A stretch of DNA of 64,000 bases from Cyclina sinensis (lineage: Eukaryota; Mollusca; Bivalvia; Venerida; Veneridae): positions 30,194,921 to 30,258,920 of the forward strand of contig JAAONU010000001.1 in the NCBI GenBank assembly GCA_012932295.1. The letters run 5' to 3'. Positions within the stretch are counted from its first letter, which is position 1. Every line of letters begins with the position of its first letter. Made by a program: the position numbers and the translations under genes. Under the pieces are notes generated by a model. It was not told the DNA's origin and made no database searches. It saw only the letters and a list, made by a program, of their open reading frames with translations. This document shows positions 23,001 to 38,000 of this stretch, one piece after another.

Positions 23001-26000
23001 TACCAATGAAATTTAACCAAGAAATTTATGAAAAAATATGGAACTGTGTTAATGCAACAAATTCCAAGTATATGAGAAGAACACCTATCAATTTCTTGTG
23101 ATATCTTACAAGTAAAATGAAAGAAAACATTGAAAAAATAAATATTTTCTACTTCTATATGGTAGCTCATGGTCAAGACTTTGCATGTGACAACTATATA
23201 AAGAAATACTCATTAACAACCTTATGGAAGGACTTCCCTTATTTGTCATTAGTTAGCTGACTTTTTTGTCCTATTTAACAGGTGTTTGACTCCATTTCAA
23301 CCACAAAAAAGTTTTATAGACACTATTAAAGTGACTTTCTCATAATCAACTATAAAACTCATATCTGTACAACTGGGGAAATGCCATCAGTCTCCACTGA
23401 CAATTATTAAACAAATGAAAAATAACAGTACAACCATATGTGAAAACAAGACACAAATTGTGCAAAAACAAGTAAAGTTAGGTGGTCTTTGGTAAGGTGA
23501 ACTATTCACATCAGAAGTTTTTGCTTGGTGTTTGAGGTTCTTGGCATACTGCTCTTGACATTTTGACAAGACAAGGGAAGTAATTTAAGCAGAAAAGTAC
23601 TTCATCATTCTAATAAAAAAACTGGTTCAACAATTCAGGTGTTTTTGCTCGTGTGAAAACGCAATTCAAATGAGTGGTCTTCACATGCACTGTCTGATGT
23701 GGTGATAAAATATTAATGAATCAATCACACAGAACAGTTAATACAAACAAAACAGTGACATTGGGAGGGTTTTAGGTTGTACTATCTTCAGATTATTATG
23801 GTTTGATAAGGTTATTCTCTTACCAAGTTACCATAATACAGTGATGTAGGAAGGGTGTAACACCCTGGAACAGTACTAATAAACAACTCTTTCTCATTTC
23901 TAAAACAACTTGATCAACATATTATGCATCTTGCATGTCAAATATATATTTCAACTAGGACACGATCTAAGAGTAAGTATTTCATGGCAGTCATTGAACA
24001 AACCTTGTCTTGAAGGCTCAATGTCACTGGGTCCCACCGAGTCCTTCTTTACTGAAGAATCTGAAATGATACAGAAACACAAATCAGTAATTTAACAAAT
24101 AAATCAATTCTCCATTATTTTGGTAAAATAACTTATGTTTCCAGTTAAATAAATGATCATTTCTGGTCATAAATTTTGGTAAATTATGTAATTTCTGATT
24201 AAAAATCTTTTACAGGTATACTGTTTCATTAAAATCTACTATGTTAAAACTTCCTTTCCATTTATGAATAATAAATTCTCTACATCTAATCAGATATCTA
24301 AAATAAAATCAGTACACAAATGAGGATATTACAGTAGATCATGTATTATGTAACTATAGCAATAGGCAGAATCAAAATACAAAACCTAGAATAAAATGCT
24401 CCTGTTTTCCACTTTGATACAAGAGGTTTGTGCAATAAATAATAAATAAAACATGCTATTCACTTAATAATACTAGAGAGAGATGTAAGTGCTTTATTCT
24501 GGAAATGTTCATTGGCACTGCAGTCATTTATGACTGTAACATTCATTAAACAAAAATCCAGAATTTACAGTAATTAAACAACTGTCTACATAACATAATC
24601 AATCTACTGTGTAACAATACTGTAACATGCAACAATATGCACATTAAATGTTTGCTCAGCAACATCATTTGTTATTAACATAACACAGAAAGTCATGCGG
24701 TTAAAAATGCATTAATTTGTTGAAAAATATAAATTTTCAGGTCACTGATTTCATAACCTTTGAATATTAAACCTCAAAATTACAACTCTATATCTCTTAA
24801 CACATTTGACAGCTGATGCAGAAAAGACATTCATAAATTTTGTAGAGCTGAGACTTTGTTATAAATTCATACTATCATCCATCTCTTTTCTTAATTGATA
24901 TAAGGTGCAAGGCTTAAATACATACATTCAGAATTAGACTGTATAATTACTGAATTAATAAACATATATACATCTACACAAACACTATGCAATGTCAGCT
25001 AGGGTAATATTCAGGGGTCAAACCATACTCCTTATCAGTTAACATTGAACAATATTCACCTGACTGAGAAACAAATTTCACTAAATACCAATGTATCATG
25101 CATTAAGTTTATTAAACATTTACTAATGGTACTTCAAGCTTAACCTTCATGGTCTCTATAACTCTAAACCAAGAAAAGGTATAGGGATTTAAAACTTCAA
25201 TGATTCTAGTATTTGTGACTGAATATTTGTTCATATCACATGTACAAAAAACAAAAAAAAACAAAGTGCGCGATTAATTTACCGGAAAGAACCTACGGAA
25301 AAGACAATTTCAAATATGATGGTAATATAATATAACACTTCGTGAGAAATGGCCTACGTTTATATTTAAAATATTTTTAAAAATAAATTTGTAAAAAGTG
25401 CAATTTATTGTTTGATATGTTTGCATTTCATTTCCTGCAAATTTCTCCAGTTCGTTATTCATTACCATATCGCAACATGAATAACAGTTTCAATTTTAAA
25501 AATCAATAAACAACAACAACTACCCTTTCACAAAATCTGTATGCATTCCATACAGGGTGTCGCGCTTTGGTGCAGACGCCAATGAAAACTGAAGTACCAT
25601 TATTTGACCAAACTTATGACATAAAAAGCTCAAAACACATAATGATGCTAAATCATGTTATCATTTTAGCACAAAAACAAGTAAACAATGTTACATGACT
25701 GGTTAGTTTATGCTGCAGCATTAGGGTGTTGACCCCTGACCTTGACCCTTACCTATATTGTCAGCAACATTATTTGTTGCTGGTGCTACGACTTTGTGCT
25801 CATTGATTTTTATAGCCCCGTGTGCATCTGTAACAGTCATAAAGTAAATCAAAATTTGCATTTACTGGACTTAATTCTGGTTAGTTATCATATATAAAAA
25901 CATATGCTTATGAATTTTCCATATGTTGTTCATCTTGGATTACTGTTTTTTTGAAGATTAGCAGTAGTGCAAAATGCATCTATACCATGTGCTGTTAGAC

Positions 26001-29000
26001 AATATCCAAGCTTACAAATTCCTGTCTTTCCTGACCAACAACTACACTTTCAATTTTGCTTTTTATCTGAAGAGCTCAAAAAGAATTACTACATTCATTT
26101 ATAGGAAAGGCATAATGTCACTTTAATAACATTTTAATGTAACTGCAGAGGACCATCCCTTACAATAATAAAATAACAAATGCTTGTTTTTGCCTTTACA
26201 TTTTCAGTTGTAAAAATATAAAATTTAAATGCCAGAAGTTTAACTGCCAAGCAATGAATCATGAACAAACAAATTAATCATTTCTCTCTGAAAAAATTGG
26301 TGAAATAACTGACATTTCATGACAGGCACAGCCCAGACCTAGAAATCTAGCATTCAAACCTACTGTATGCAAATTTATGCACAAGTGAACAATTTTACTC
26401 CCGTTATTCGTGCCTGGAAGATAGTTCACCTGAATGAACTGCATTCTTTCCACATTTAAATTCAAATTAAATGTACCACTGTTTCAATCACAATGATATG
26501 ACACTGACGGGGAATATGACACATGGATGCATGATGGATGTATTGTAGTGCATGTTTACCAATGTTACAACATTTATAAACCATTAACATTTAAAAACAA
26601 AAACTGTTAAAATTACTCTTGCAGCTTCTGGCAACTTTGTACTGAACAAGCTTTTTTTTTAATCTTTCAGTAATATTAAACAAGGATATTTCCGGAAATA
26701 AACTTTAGTAATGTAGAGTTGCATACTATAGGTATACACAACTTCATTCATTTTGATTAAGAATAAGAAATAGAGAGTTACCATTCTTGTATACTGCACA
26801 TTTCCTTAAAAAGACCTGTGGAAGTTGGTACATGCAAGATGCTCAGGACAAAAATCAACTATGAAGATCAACAAAGAGCAGTAACTAAACAAGAGGACCG
26901 TGATGGCCCTATATCGCTCACCTGAATATGACTGCTTTTAACAAAGTTGCTATGGACCTGGTTAATTGACCCCAGATGACCCATATTCAAACTTGGCCTA
27001 GAAATTATTGAAACAATCTTTCTGACAAATTTCAAGGATATTTAGACTGAAAAAGAAGCCTCTACAGTGTTAACAAGGTTTTTCCATATTTGGGCTCTGT
27101 GACCTAGTTTTTGACCCCAGATGATCCATATCCAAACCTGAGCTAGAAACCACCAAAACAACCTTTCTGACAAATTTCCAGGACATTTGGACTGAAAATG
27201 TAGCCTCTAGAGTGTTTACAAAGTTTTTCGATATTTAGGCTCTGTGACCTAGTTTTTTAATCCAGATGACCCATATTCAAAGTTGAGCTGGAAATCATAG
27301 AAGCAACTTTTCTGACAAATTTTCAGGTTATTTGGAATTAAAATCTTAACTCTAGATTGTTAACAAGGTGTTTCCATATTTGGTCTCTGTGACGTAGTTT
27401 TTGACCAAAGATGACCCATATTAGTACTTAAGCTAGAAATTATCAAAACAACCTGTCTGACAAATTTCCAGGATATTTGGACTGAAAATGTAACCTCTGG
27501 AGTGTTAAAATGGTTTTTACATTTTAGGGCTCTGTGACCTTGTTTTTGATCCCAGATGACCCATATCCTAATCTGGGCTAGAAAACATTGAAACAACCTT
27601 TCTGACAAATTTCAAGGACATTTGGACTGAAAATGTAACCTCTAGAGCATTAACAAGGATTTTCTACTTTTTGGCCCTGTGTCCTAGTTTTTGACCCCAC
27701 ATAACCCATATTCAAAACTGAGCTAGAAATCATTAAAACAATCTTTCTGACAAATTTCAAGGTTATTTGAACTGAAAATGTTAACTCGATGCGTGTTTAC
27801 ACCCTTTTTCCATATTTGGGGTCTGTGACTTAGTTTTTGACCCCAGATGACCTTTGTTCGAATCTGAGCTAGAAATCATTAAAACATTTTTTCTAACAAA
27901 TTTCGAGAATATTTGGACTGAAAAGTAGCTTCTAGAGTGTTAACAAGTTTTTTTTCTATTTTTGGGCTCTGTGACCTAGTTTTTGATTTCAGATGACACA
28001 TATTCAAATTTAACCTAGAAATCATTGAAACAACCTTTCTGACAAATTTCCAGGATATTTGGACTGAAAATGTTACCTCTAGAGTGTTAACAAGGTTTTT
28101 CCATATTTGGGCTCTGTGACATAGTTTTTGACCCTAGATGACCCAATTTTGAACTTGAGCTAAAAATCATCAAAACAACCTTTTTGACTAATTTCCAGGA
28201 TATTTGGACTGAAAATGTAACCTCTAGAGTGTTAACAAGGTTTTTCTATTTTTGGGCTCTGTGACCTAGTTTTTGAACCCAGATGACCCATATTCGAACT
28301 TGAGCTAGAAATCATAGAAACAACCTGTCTGACAAATTTCCAGATTATTTGGACTGAAAATGTTACTTCTCCTTCTACAAGAAGATTTTCAAAGTTTTTA
28401 CTATATAAGCCTATGTAAAACCAATGACCCCGGGTTGGGGCCAAATTTGACCCCAGGGGTATAATTGGAACAAACTTGGTAGAGGTCCACTAGACAATGC
28501 TACATACCAAATCTTAAGGCTCAGGGCCTTGTGGTTTCAGACAAGAAGATTTTTTTAAGATTTTCCTATATAAGCCTATGTAAAACCAATGACCCCAGGG
28601 TGGAGCAAAATTTGACCCCAGAGGTATAATTTGAACAAACTTGGTAGAAGTCCACTAGACAATGCTACATACCAAATATCTAAGCTCTATTCCTTACGGT
28701 TTCTGACAAGAAGATTTTTAAAGTTTTTCCTATATAACTCTATGTAAAACAAGTTACCCCTGGGGCGGGGCCATTTTTGACCCAGAGGCCATGATTTGAA
28801 CAAACTTGGTAGAGGTCCACTAGATGATGCTTTATACCAAATATCTTAGCTCTATGCCTTACGGTTTCTGACAAGAAGATTTTTAAAGTTTTTCCTATAT
28901 AACTCTATGTAAAACAAGTTACCCCTGGGGCGGGGCCATTTTTGACCCAGAGGCCATGATTTGAACAAACTTGGTAGAGGTCCATTAGATGATGCTTTAT

Positions 29001-32000
29001 ACCAAATATCTAAGCTCTATGCCTTACAGTTTCTGACAAGAAGATTTTTAAAGTTTTTCCTATATAACTCTATGTAAAACAAGTTATCCCTGGGGCGGGG
29101 CCATTTTTGACCCAGAGGCCATGATTTGAACAAACTTGGTAGAGGTCAACTAGATGATGCTTTATACCAAACATCTTAGCTCTATGCCTTACAGTTTCTG
29201 ACAAGAAGATTTTTAAAGTTTTTCTTATATAACTCTATGTAAAACAAGTTACCCCTGGGGCGGGGCCATTTTTGACCCCAGGATCATAATTTGAACAAAC
29301 TTGGTAGAGATCCACTAGATGATGCTTTATACCAAATATCAAAGCTCCAGGCCTTGTGGTTCCTGACAAGAAGATTTTTAAAGATCCAACTTGTAAAATC
29401 TGTTTTTAGCTCCTGTGACCCAGAAATGCAATGAACCGGAACCATTTGAACAAACTTGGTAGAGCTTCACGCAAGGAACATTCTAGGCAAGTTTCATTAA
29501 ATTTTGCCCAGTGGTTTCAGAGGAGATGTTGTTTGAATGAATTGTGGACGACGGACGGACGGACGGACGGACGGACGGACGGACGGACGCCGGACAATCA
29601 AGGATCCTAAAAGCTCACATGAGCATGCTCAGGTGAGCTAAAAAGTAAGAAATGGACAGCTATGCTATTGTGCATAGCAAAATTCCTTTACTGGAAAGCA
29701 CGATATAGCGGCAACTATATATGTTCACCCTTCAAGAAACAATAAGCCTGCTTCTCTCCATACACTCTGAATATTGCAGAACTGACTTTTAAAGTGTGCA
29801 AGTAAAAGATCCTATTGTTAGACACAAGAGAAATATCACCAGTTTATCAAATGAAAATACTCAATACAAAATCAGTTCTGGGTGTGCATACAATGGCATG
29901 TGCTTCTGATTACAGAAGAATTGTACACTTAAGTTTTACTGTCCCTGTTTCAGCAACTTCTCATTATTGTGAGGCAGGGAACAGTATGATAAATAATAAA
30001 TACTACAAAAAATATTTCCTGGCTCTTATGTTTTCCTGTTACTTATGTTCTGTTCTAGGAATGTTTAACAAGGTTTGAGATTTGGCTAATTGAGCATGAT
30101 ACCTGGATTATAGAAGAGTAAAACCAGACTGGTTCCAGCAATGTAAACTCCATTAGTGAGCTGGTTACAGCTAATTTGAGAACTGGTCTGGCTAATATAA
30201 GACACAGTCTGTGAGGGTAATGGCTGCCATTGTTTACAGACTGGCAAAAGGATGTTTATCCCACAATGTCATCATTTGATGTCATAACCTTTTTAACAAA
30301 ATTACAGGTGGGCTAAGAAGCACACCAGGTAAGTACTGTTCTAATTCCCATCACTATGCTGATTGATTGAATAATCTATTATTCAAGAGATACTCCATCT
30401 TCAGTCAAATCATGATCCAGTGAATCAGGATCCAGCAACATTACAGCATACTATGAAAACAATCTTCAGGTCTTTCACTACTTTTTACTTATCATATGGA
30501 AAGGAGTTACTGTTGTAAATAACTGTTTGCTATGAGTAAAGACACCAACCAAAACCTCCACCTTATCATTACTTTGTATACAAGAAGCAAATTACAAAAA
30601 CCCTTACCTCTGCACATTCCATCAGTACAGTTCTTTGTGTCAAGGTCATTGCCATGGCAATACACACCACCATTTGCTGGAGAGGGTTTGTCACAGGCTC
30701 GACGACGATGATGGATACAGTCTGTGTTACATGTTGACCATGATGACCAATGGCTCCATAAACCATCCACTGGAACAAAAATACATAAATGCAATAAGCA
30801 GAGGACCTTTACTTCTTAGCAAAATTAATATGACAACTTTACAATGATACATTTCCTGCAAATAAAAAGCAACTGCCTATAGTTTATGGGTCTGTGCAAA
30901 ACTATTGTAATTACATACAAAAAGAATATACAGTAGTGTGAAAAAAATTCATAATGAATTTTGGTCACTTCCACAAGAAAAGTTATATCTGTTTGCTTTT
31001 GTATTAAGCATTATTCAATGCTTACAAGGGACAATTAACTGTATAAGATTCTACCTCTCATTGTAAAAATAAATGGGACAGAAGTAGAGCTATCTTGATA
31101 TGCATTATATGCATATCTTCTCACACTTACAGGATGCTGCTTTTAAATAAACATCATAGAAATTTGTTATGATGATGATGTTATTAAGTGCTAGATGCTA
31201 CAAGATGTTTCTTGAAGTGCAAACACAACATCTTTGATGTTCTGTGAATGCACATAAACTCAATTTTAATCAATATCAATTCTGTGCTTTTGTATTCTTA
31301 AGTGTAACATATTTGCAGGCAAAATGATACAACAGCTTGCAAGAGAGAAATGAAACTAGTCTTGTGTAACATGAAGGTTGTGGTCAGTTTCTCAGCTGCA
31401 AAACTTCCACATGTATAGCATAAAATTCTTTAACCTGTTCAGCCACAGGTGAACAAAATACTTTAAATGACAAAAAACAACTACGAAGATACCTTGAAAA
31501 GTGAAAGGTATATTTGAGAGATAGGGATGAACATTTATTGCCTTCATCCATCTTGAGAGTCATTAATCATTTTGACAATGTTAAGATAACTTGTAGAATA
31601 GGCTTTACAAGAGGCCAACAAAATAATTATCCTTTCCCCTTTATTACATTACACCTCATTTAAGACTTTATAACAAAAAAAAAAGATCTAATGACCAGTC
31701 TTTGATACTGTAGGATTGTAAGTAGAGATTTTGAAAAGAAAATGTGTGCAAAACAATACCAAATATGTGTAACAAATAAAGAAGACTTAAGTCTGAAGAC
31801 CGGGTTCCTAGTAGACAAAGTATTCTTGTATTCTGAATTTCTGACCACCAAGGTTTTTAAAATGGATTTTACCAATTTCCAACTGGTAATTGTAATTAAG
31901 AACAAAAAATCCAATATGATTTTTACATGCATCCTCATTGTTTGCATGTGTCAAAAGTCTCAAGTGTTTTATATCCATCACTCTTTACATTAGGATGTTT

Positions 32001-35000
32001 GAGTACAGAACATAAGGAAAACTCCCCAAAGGTGAAAAATTAAAAAGAAAACAAAATGCAGATATACACAAACTTAACTGCTTCAAGACCCTTGTCAGAT
32101 AAATTGTTGGTGCTTGTACCTGAGAGTTTGTCTTGTAAAATGAGGAAAACATAATGTTCTGAGACATCAAGTCTGTACTTGAGTGTTTGTTCATGTATTT
32201 TATTACTTGACAGACAGTCCTAGCCAAAAAAAATGTGTCTATTATCCTCATTTGAAGTATCTTGTCAATATGTAACATAAATCATTTATGATAACATTTC
32301 AAAAGTTAATGATCATGTTATGTAAGTTATAGGTAAAATATTTGTTCTTCTGTCACATGATTTACTGTCAATAAATTTACTCACACAATTAAATAGGACC
32401 AGGATTTAATGACTTAAGGGTGGTTTAAACCATGTCAGTATGGCAAGTTTAAACAAAAAGCATGTACAGTTCTTCCTTTACAACTTAGGTTTTAAATTTA
32501 CTTGTCACCTGAAATTTAAGTGTCTGCATTACATTATCTGAATTTGCTGAACAAGAAAGATCATTACTGATGTAAGCATCTTAAAAATCATTCAAAATTC
32601 TTTTATTTATTAACATTATTAATACTTGATATATAGAGATAACATCATAATTCTGTTAATTATTAAATAAAAGACAAATCTTTTCTTCAAAGACTTGGAA
32701 ATTTGTTCCCTAGTGCAAAATACTAATCTAATACATTAGGTTAATTACTCTAACCCATACATGATCAACACAAATTAGCCACAGTTCAATCTCCTTGAAG
32801 GAAAAAAAACATCAAATAGAAATATTGAAGGATTGGAGCACTGGTAAGAGTATGACATTCCAACTGAGACTGATGATGAAGATTGACTGATTTCAAATGG
32901 AAGTCTGGAGTATTTGTGGCTTATGTATTACTATAGTACTGCATCTGTTTATACAACAGCATTCAGCACAATCTGAGATGTATCTTCAATTTAGAATACA
33001 ACATACAAATCTCTGCCTACAGCACTTAATCTACCAAATATTGTAAGAGACAAATATTTTTGTCTGAAGATGGCACCACTTTTCTCCAAGCCATTTAACT
33101 AAAGTTGTAGATACAGAAACATTTCATACTATTCTCCCAAATCTTTGTAATGATTTTATACAGCCCCTATAGCAGTATCCGTAAACTACTTATTCCATCT
33201 ATAGAAATATGACAATCCATTACTCAAATGATACATAGGAATCTTTCTGCGAATGGTAAAAACAGTGTATTCTAACCCATGGTGGTGCCTTTATTTCCAT
33301 TGATGAATTGTACAGAATACTGTCATTCTGATGTATTATATCCAAATGGGAATAGATGGTATTGTCAGAATGAGCAATGAGTGGTAACAGCTCGGTAAGA
33401 ACTCATATTCTTCTATCAAAAGAAAATACCATTTTGTTCAGGGCACCTAGTAGTTACAGAGATAATAACCTTTGGACTGTATTCTTAAAAATTAAAATAT
33501 TCCAATTTGTTAGGTAAATCAAATTAACTGTCACGCTTATCTATAGTGATATGTAACACAATACAGACTCCATTCTCTCCCTGACAGGATCATTTATAAC
33601 AAGGACCCAATGTTCAAACTGTACCATCTTAAATTTACACTTAACTTGTGAAAGAAAGAATTTAGCAACAAGCTAACTTAAGGGAGCATTATTTTTTTAT
33701 TTGCTCTTCCTTTGATTTGCCTTGTCTTTGTTCAACTGCATTAATGGTTTTTTGTTCCCTACTTGTTTGAAATTTGATTATCATGTACCATCAAGTATTT
33801 TTCAAAGTCTATTTAATATTAACATCTAATGAAACTACAAAGTATTCTTTGCAAGCTTAAAAGAACTGTTTTGTTATTTTAATGCATTTGGTACAAGACA
33901 CATGTGGTACATGGAAACCTGTCTCAATAAATCAAAGAAAATTGTTTCTATGGAAAGCAAAATGTACTGTCTGAAGAAAAACAACTGGTTCATGATGAAA
34001 AAGGTCTTTTTTATAATTTCAAAAATCCAGAACTCACAAGTTGCAACAAAGCCTTGTGTAATATAACCAGGCCTTCAGCCTTGTTTCTTTCTAGTTGTTA
34101 ATGAAAACCTGATGGGTACCCACTTAGGATCTTGTTTAAAATCCATATATAACTAACATATGATGTGCAAAAATGCCAAGACTGTTGCTTGGTGTGTGTT
34201 TCTGTTTTCTGTGTACCAAAAAGCCTGTTTGGGTCAATTTCACCTGATTGCAACATGCCTTACAGACAAACAGTAAAATCTTTTGAAGAACAATTAAATT
34301 ATCTTTAGGCTTTTCCTTAAACCTACTGGGAAATTACAGAATGGATTTAGAAACAAATTCAATTGGTTTTGTATTACAAAGATGTCTGACAGTTTAAAAC
34401 CATTTGTTCTAGTTTTTGTTGGTTACAGGCTGGTCTCCTTACAATTCTGTAAAAGATTTTACAGGCAGAAAGAAACATTTAGATCGTCTGTAAAGAATCA
34501 TCAAAGGTCAACAGTCATAGAATTTCCAAATAGCTTTAATAGTCTACTGTCTTTGTTTAATCAATATGTACGCCTACTTGAACTCTTCGAATTTTAACAT
34601 GGATACATCTGAAAAATGATTTTACTTACCAGGACATATTGAAGTGCAGGACTCCCTTTGTACTGCTTCCCCCTGGCAGTCATCACCCCCACCCCTTGGT
34701 GTAGGGTTATTACATGTTCTCTGCCTCTTCTGTATGCCCCGCCCACAAGAAGCAGAACATGCAGTCCACTGGGACCATGTTGACCAGCCTCCATTTACTG
34801 AAAACAAAAACTTAACATTAAAACCTAGAACTTTTTATATTGTAGTCAATTTTAAAACCTGCATTATTTCTGTGAAATAGAAATACAAATTGACAATGAA
34901 AAATATCTTTTAGCAACCTATAAAAAAGTAATTTTTTTCAATGAAATAAAACTTTTTAAAGAAATAAACTTCATCCTTGATATGTCATAATCATATTCAC

Positions 35001-38000
35001 AAGGTGTAATATGGCGACAAGAAAATCTTTTTCAAACCTGATTTGACTGGAGGCTAATTTTTCTTTAAACTTTACAGACATTAAGACTAGACAGAGCTTT
35101 GTTAATGTTTATAATTGCTTTTTCAATAAATCATAGGCAGTTTTCCCATTATGGATCAAGCTATTTTCCCTCACGATTCACAGGGCAATCGATGTCTAAG
35201 GTGCAAGATGACAGCAGTTTACATTCAAATCTGGGAGAAAATTACAGGAAATCATTGGCAGATTATTGGATTTGTTGGTAAATAATTGCACGCTAGTCCA
35301 AGAAAATCGAGTCCTTAAGTGATAATAATGTAATTTAGTGGTAAATAATACATACATAAATATTCTCTAATTAAGGACCTAGTCGAACAGCTGTATCACA
35401 ATACAGGTCCATTCCGTATTGCTTAACAACGTATTGTCTTAATGCAAATTATGTTTTATAAACCTAAGCTGAGAATGAAAAAATACAATTCCATCCTCTT
35501 CAAATGAATTCTTCTCTGATGTCTCTTATATCACTTTGGTGTTCATCAAATCTTCTTGAGGGCATTACTCTAATAAGAACTGGTCTGCACATCATATAAG
35601 TTGATTAAACAGAATTATATCTAAACCATTAATTTCATGAAATACCTTTCTTACATTGAGTGAAATGAAATATTAATATGCAGACTGGGAAGGCATACAA
35701 TTACAGGAACAACATTAAAATACCATCATAGTTGAACTGAAAACCATAAGCTGTATAAACTACCTAGCAATAAAAGTCTCAGGTAAAAATATATGATGAA
35801 TTTCCATTAATTTCAAGAGGTATACTGCTAATCTTAATTAATATAAGCAAGCCTACGGCAACACTATTAAATGTTAACTTCTTATAATGTCTTTTTTTAG
35901 GTAAATTGAAACATTAACACTAACTTTATTGCAACTTGTAAATTGAAACATTAACACTAACTTTATTGCAACTTCAATAATGAATACAACAAAAAATCTG
36001 TGATATATTTTGTGGATAAAAGAAAGCAAGCTGCAATGTTTTGTTTTTGTCTACATACTGTTAGTGACCTGACAGGGCCAGTCTTTTATAATCAGACTTT
36101 ATTAAGAACCAAAACAAAAATACAGAATACTCAAATCAATTAAGGCCATTCTTATGTAACTAAATACAAAATTTTATGTCATTATCTATTGAGTATATCT
36201 TTAGCTGACATGTGGGGCAATATGCACCTTGCATTCATAAAGTGATTATATCCTGTAGAAAAATGTTGAGCCAGGTTACTGACATAACATGCATTTTCCC
36301 ATATATCCAATTGTAGGCTAAATTCCTGCTGACAGAAAACATTTGTTTGCATATACATGATGAAGTCGGGACTGTTTCATGTCCTGACATATCCTATTCA
36401 TTACATCTCCGCATATCAAAACATCAGTGTTTCTATTCACACAAACAATCTGCTGAGCTTCTGGTTTCTACCAGGAATAAAAGCGGAAACACTGATCTAA
36501 TCTTATTCTGCATACGTGTTACACTCAATCTTAACTAAGTCGAATGCCAGCTTCATAAAAACATCATCACAGTTAGAGCTAATAATACATTTTGAATCTA
36601 AGCAATATTTTAATTCTATTTCAAGCAACATAATCTGTCTTCTTTTCATGACTTGGGACAAAGAACTGATGCATTTCAGAGCCTTGTTAGGACATGCTGG
36701 CACCAGCTTGAAATGTCACTGAGATTCCGGAGAGTAAGAATGCTATTATATATGTACCATAGACAATAAGCTGTACAGCTCTACTGGTCACCTCTCTGAC
36801 AATGTTTCTGGCCCCGCATGAGTAGTTACCAGCATCACTAAGTCGTGCTTGGTTGATGATAAGGTTGCCTTCACTTGCGATGATGAAGTTTATGTCACTG
36901 TCAACATCTAACTTGTTCCCATTCTTTTCCCAAAACACCTGAATTTAACAAAAAAAACATGATTGCATTACCTTAACATTTAGAAAAAGAACAATTAACT
37001 CTATTCTCTATAATCATATCATTTTACAGAATAATCAGAAGCCAAATTTTGTCCACTCTAGAGTATAAAAAATTTAAATAGACCTTTCTGTACAACTCTT
37101 TGTTTCAGGTTAAGTAGCCAACTTACCTTAGTTGTTTTTATGAAATAGTTACGAAACAAAGATGACAGTTTTTCTACCTTTATACAGCATGTTGTCTTTG
37201 TCAAGATCCATTAATGAACATCAGAGATTTAATTAACCTTAAAATACACATGTAAATTTAAGTGACAGGGCACTTTACATAACATACATTCCACTTCTGT
37301 AAAAAGTAACTTAACAGTTTTCATTTTTACCTGATTTTAAGTACAATTTATCAACCATCCCAAACTATGACGGAGTTAAAGAGAGAAATCACAAGTAAAT
37401 TACATCTTTGTTTCAACAGAAAACCAGTAGTTAATTCTGACTTCATGTTAACATTATAAAGGGCAATTACCCTTCCAACCTAGTTGGAAAGTTTCAGTAC
37501 CAAATGTCTAAAAATATGCAGATATAACATTATATTATCCAACAGAAGTTTCACATTTCCCATATTTTTTGCAAATGAAAAATGACCATGCAACAGATAT
37601 GGATCAAATTATAAGGCAGTTATGGGAGTTTTTGTATTGTGCAATATGTCATAATCCACAATTTATTCAAAATGACCATAATGATAAATTACTGTTTTAG
37701 ATAAGCACCTGCTTCAGCTATGCTGCCTTAAGTGCATCAATCTACTCCAACACTGAGCTTCTGGCTAAAAATATTCTGTCATCATTTATCACAAAATTAT
37801 GGGTAAAATGATGGAGATACTTGCATGGATTGTGACTGTAACTGAAACTAGATCCCTACTTGCAGCTGTGCTTTCAGCCATTGTTTCATGAAATATGACT
37901 ATCTCAGTGTGGGCCCAGTTATAATTGCTCATGTCTATACAAGATGTCAAACAAAAAATAACATCCTCCCATCCAAACTGTACAAAGACCAATAAAAAAC

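Larger units (their letters stand above)
26890..29646. mobile_element. 2.7-kb non-autonomous element in UNC5 intron 6
   Basis: It starts CAAGAGGACCGTGATGGCCC, followed by CGCTCACCTGA, and ends TCAGGTGAGCTAAAA, so the ends contain a ~10-base inverted repeat. Inside are two different tandem arrays, a conserved 3' segment, a (GGAC)n tract and a terminal 28-base hairpin. There is no coding. This is a repeat type I associate with bivalve genomes; its transposition mechanism is not evident. Confidence 0.75.
25828..30607 (-). other. UNC5 intron 6 outside the element
   Basis: This is the largest intron (4.8 kb). Apart from the element at 26,890-29,646, nothing is recognisable in 25,828-26,889 or 29,647-30,607. 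Confidence 0.8.

Noticed and set aside
26890..29646. Classification of the intron 6 element as a Helitron
   Set aside because: The hairpin is flush with the end, the terminal bases do not match CTRRT, and the ends carry an inverted repeat. Kept as an unclassified non-autonomous element.
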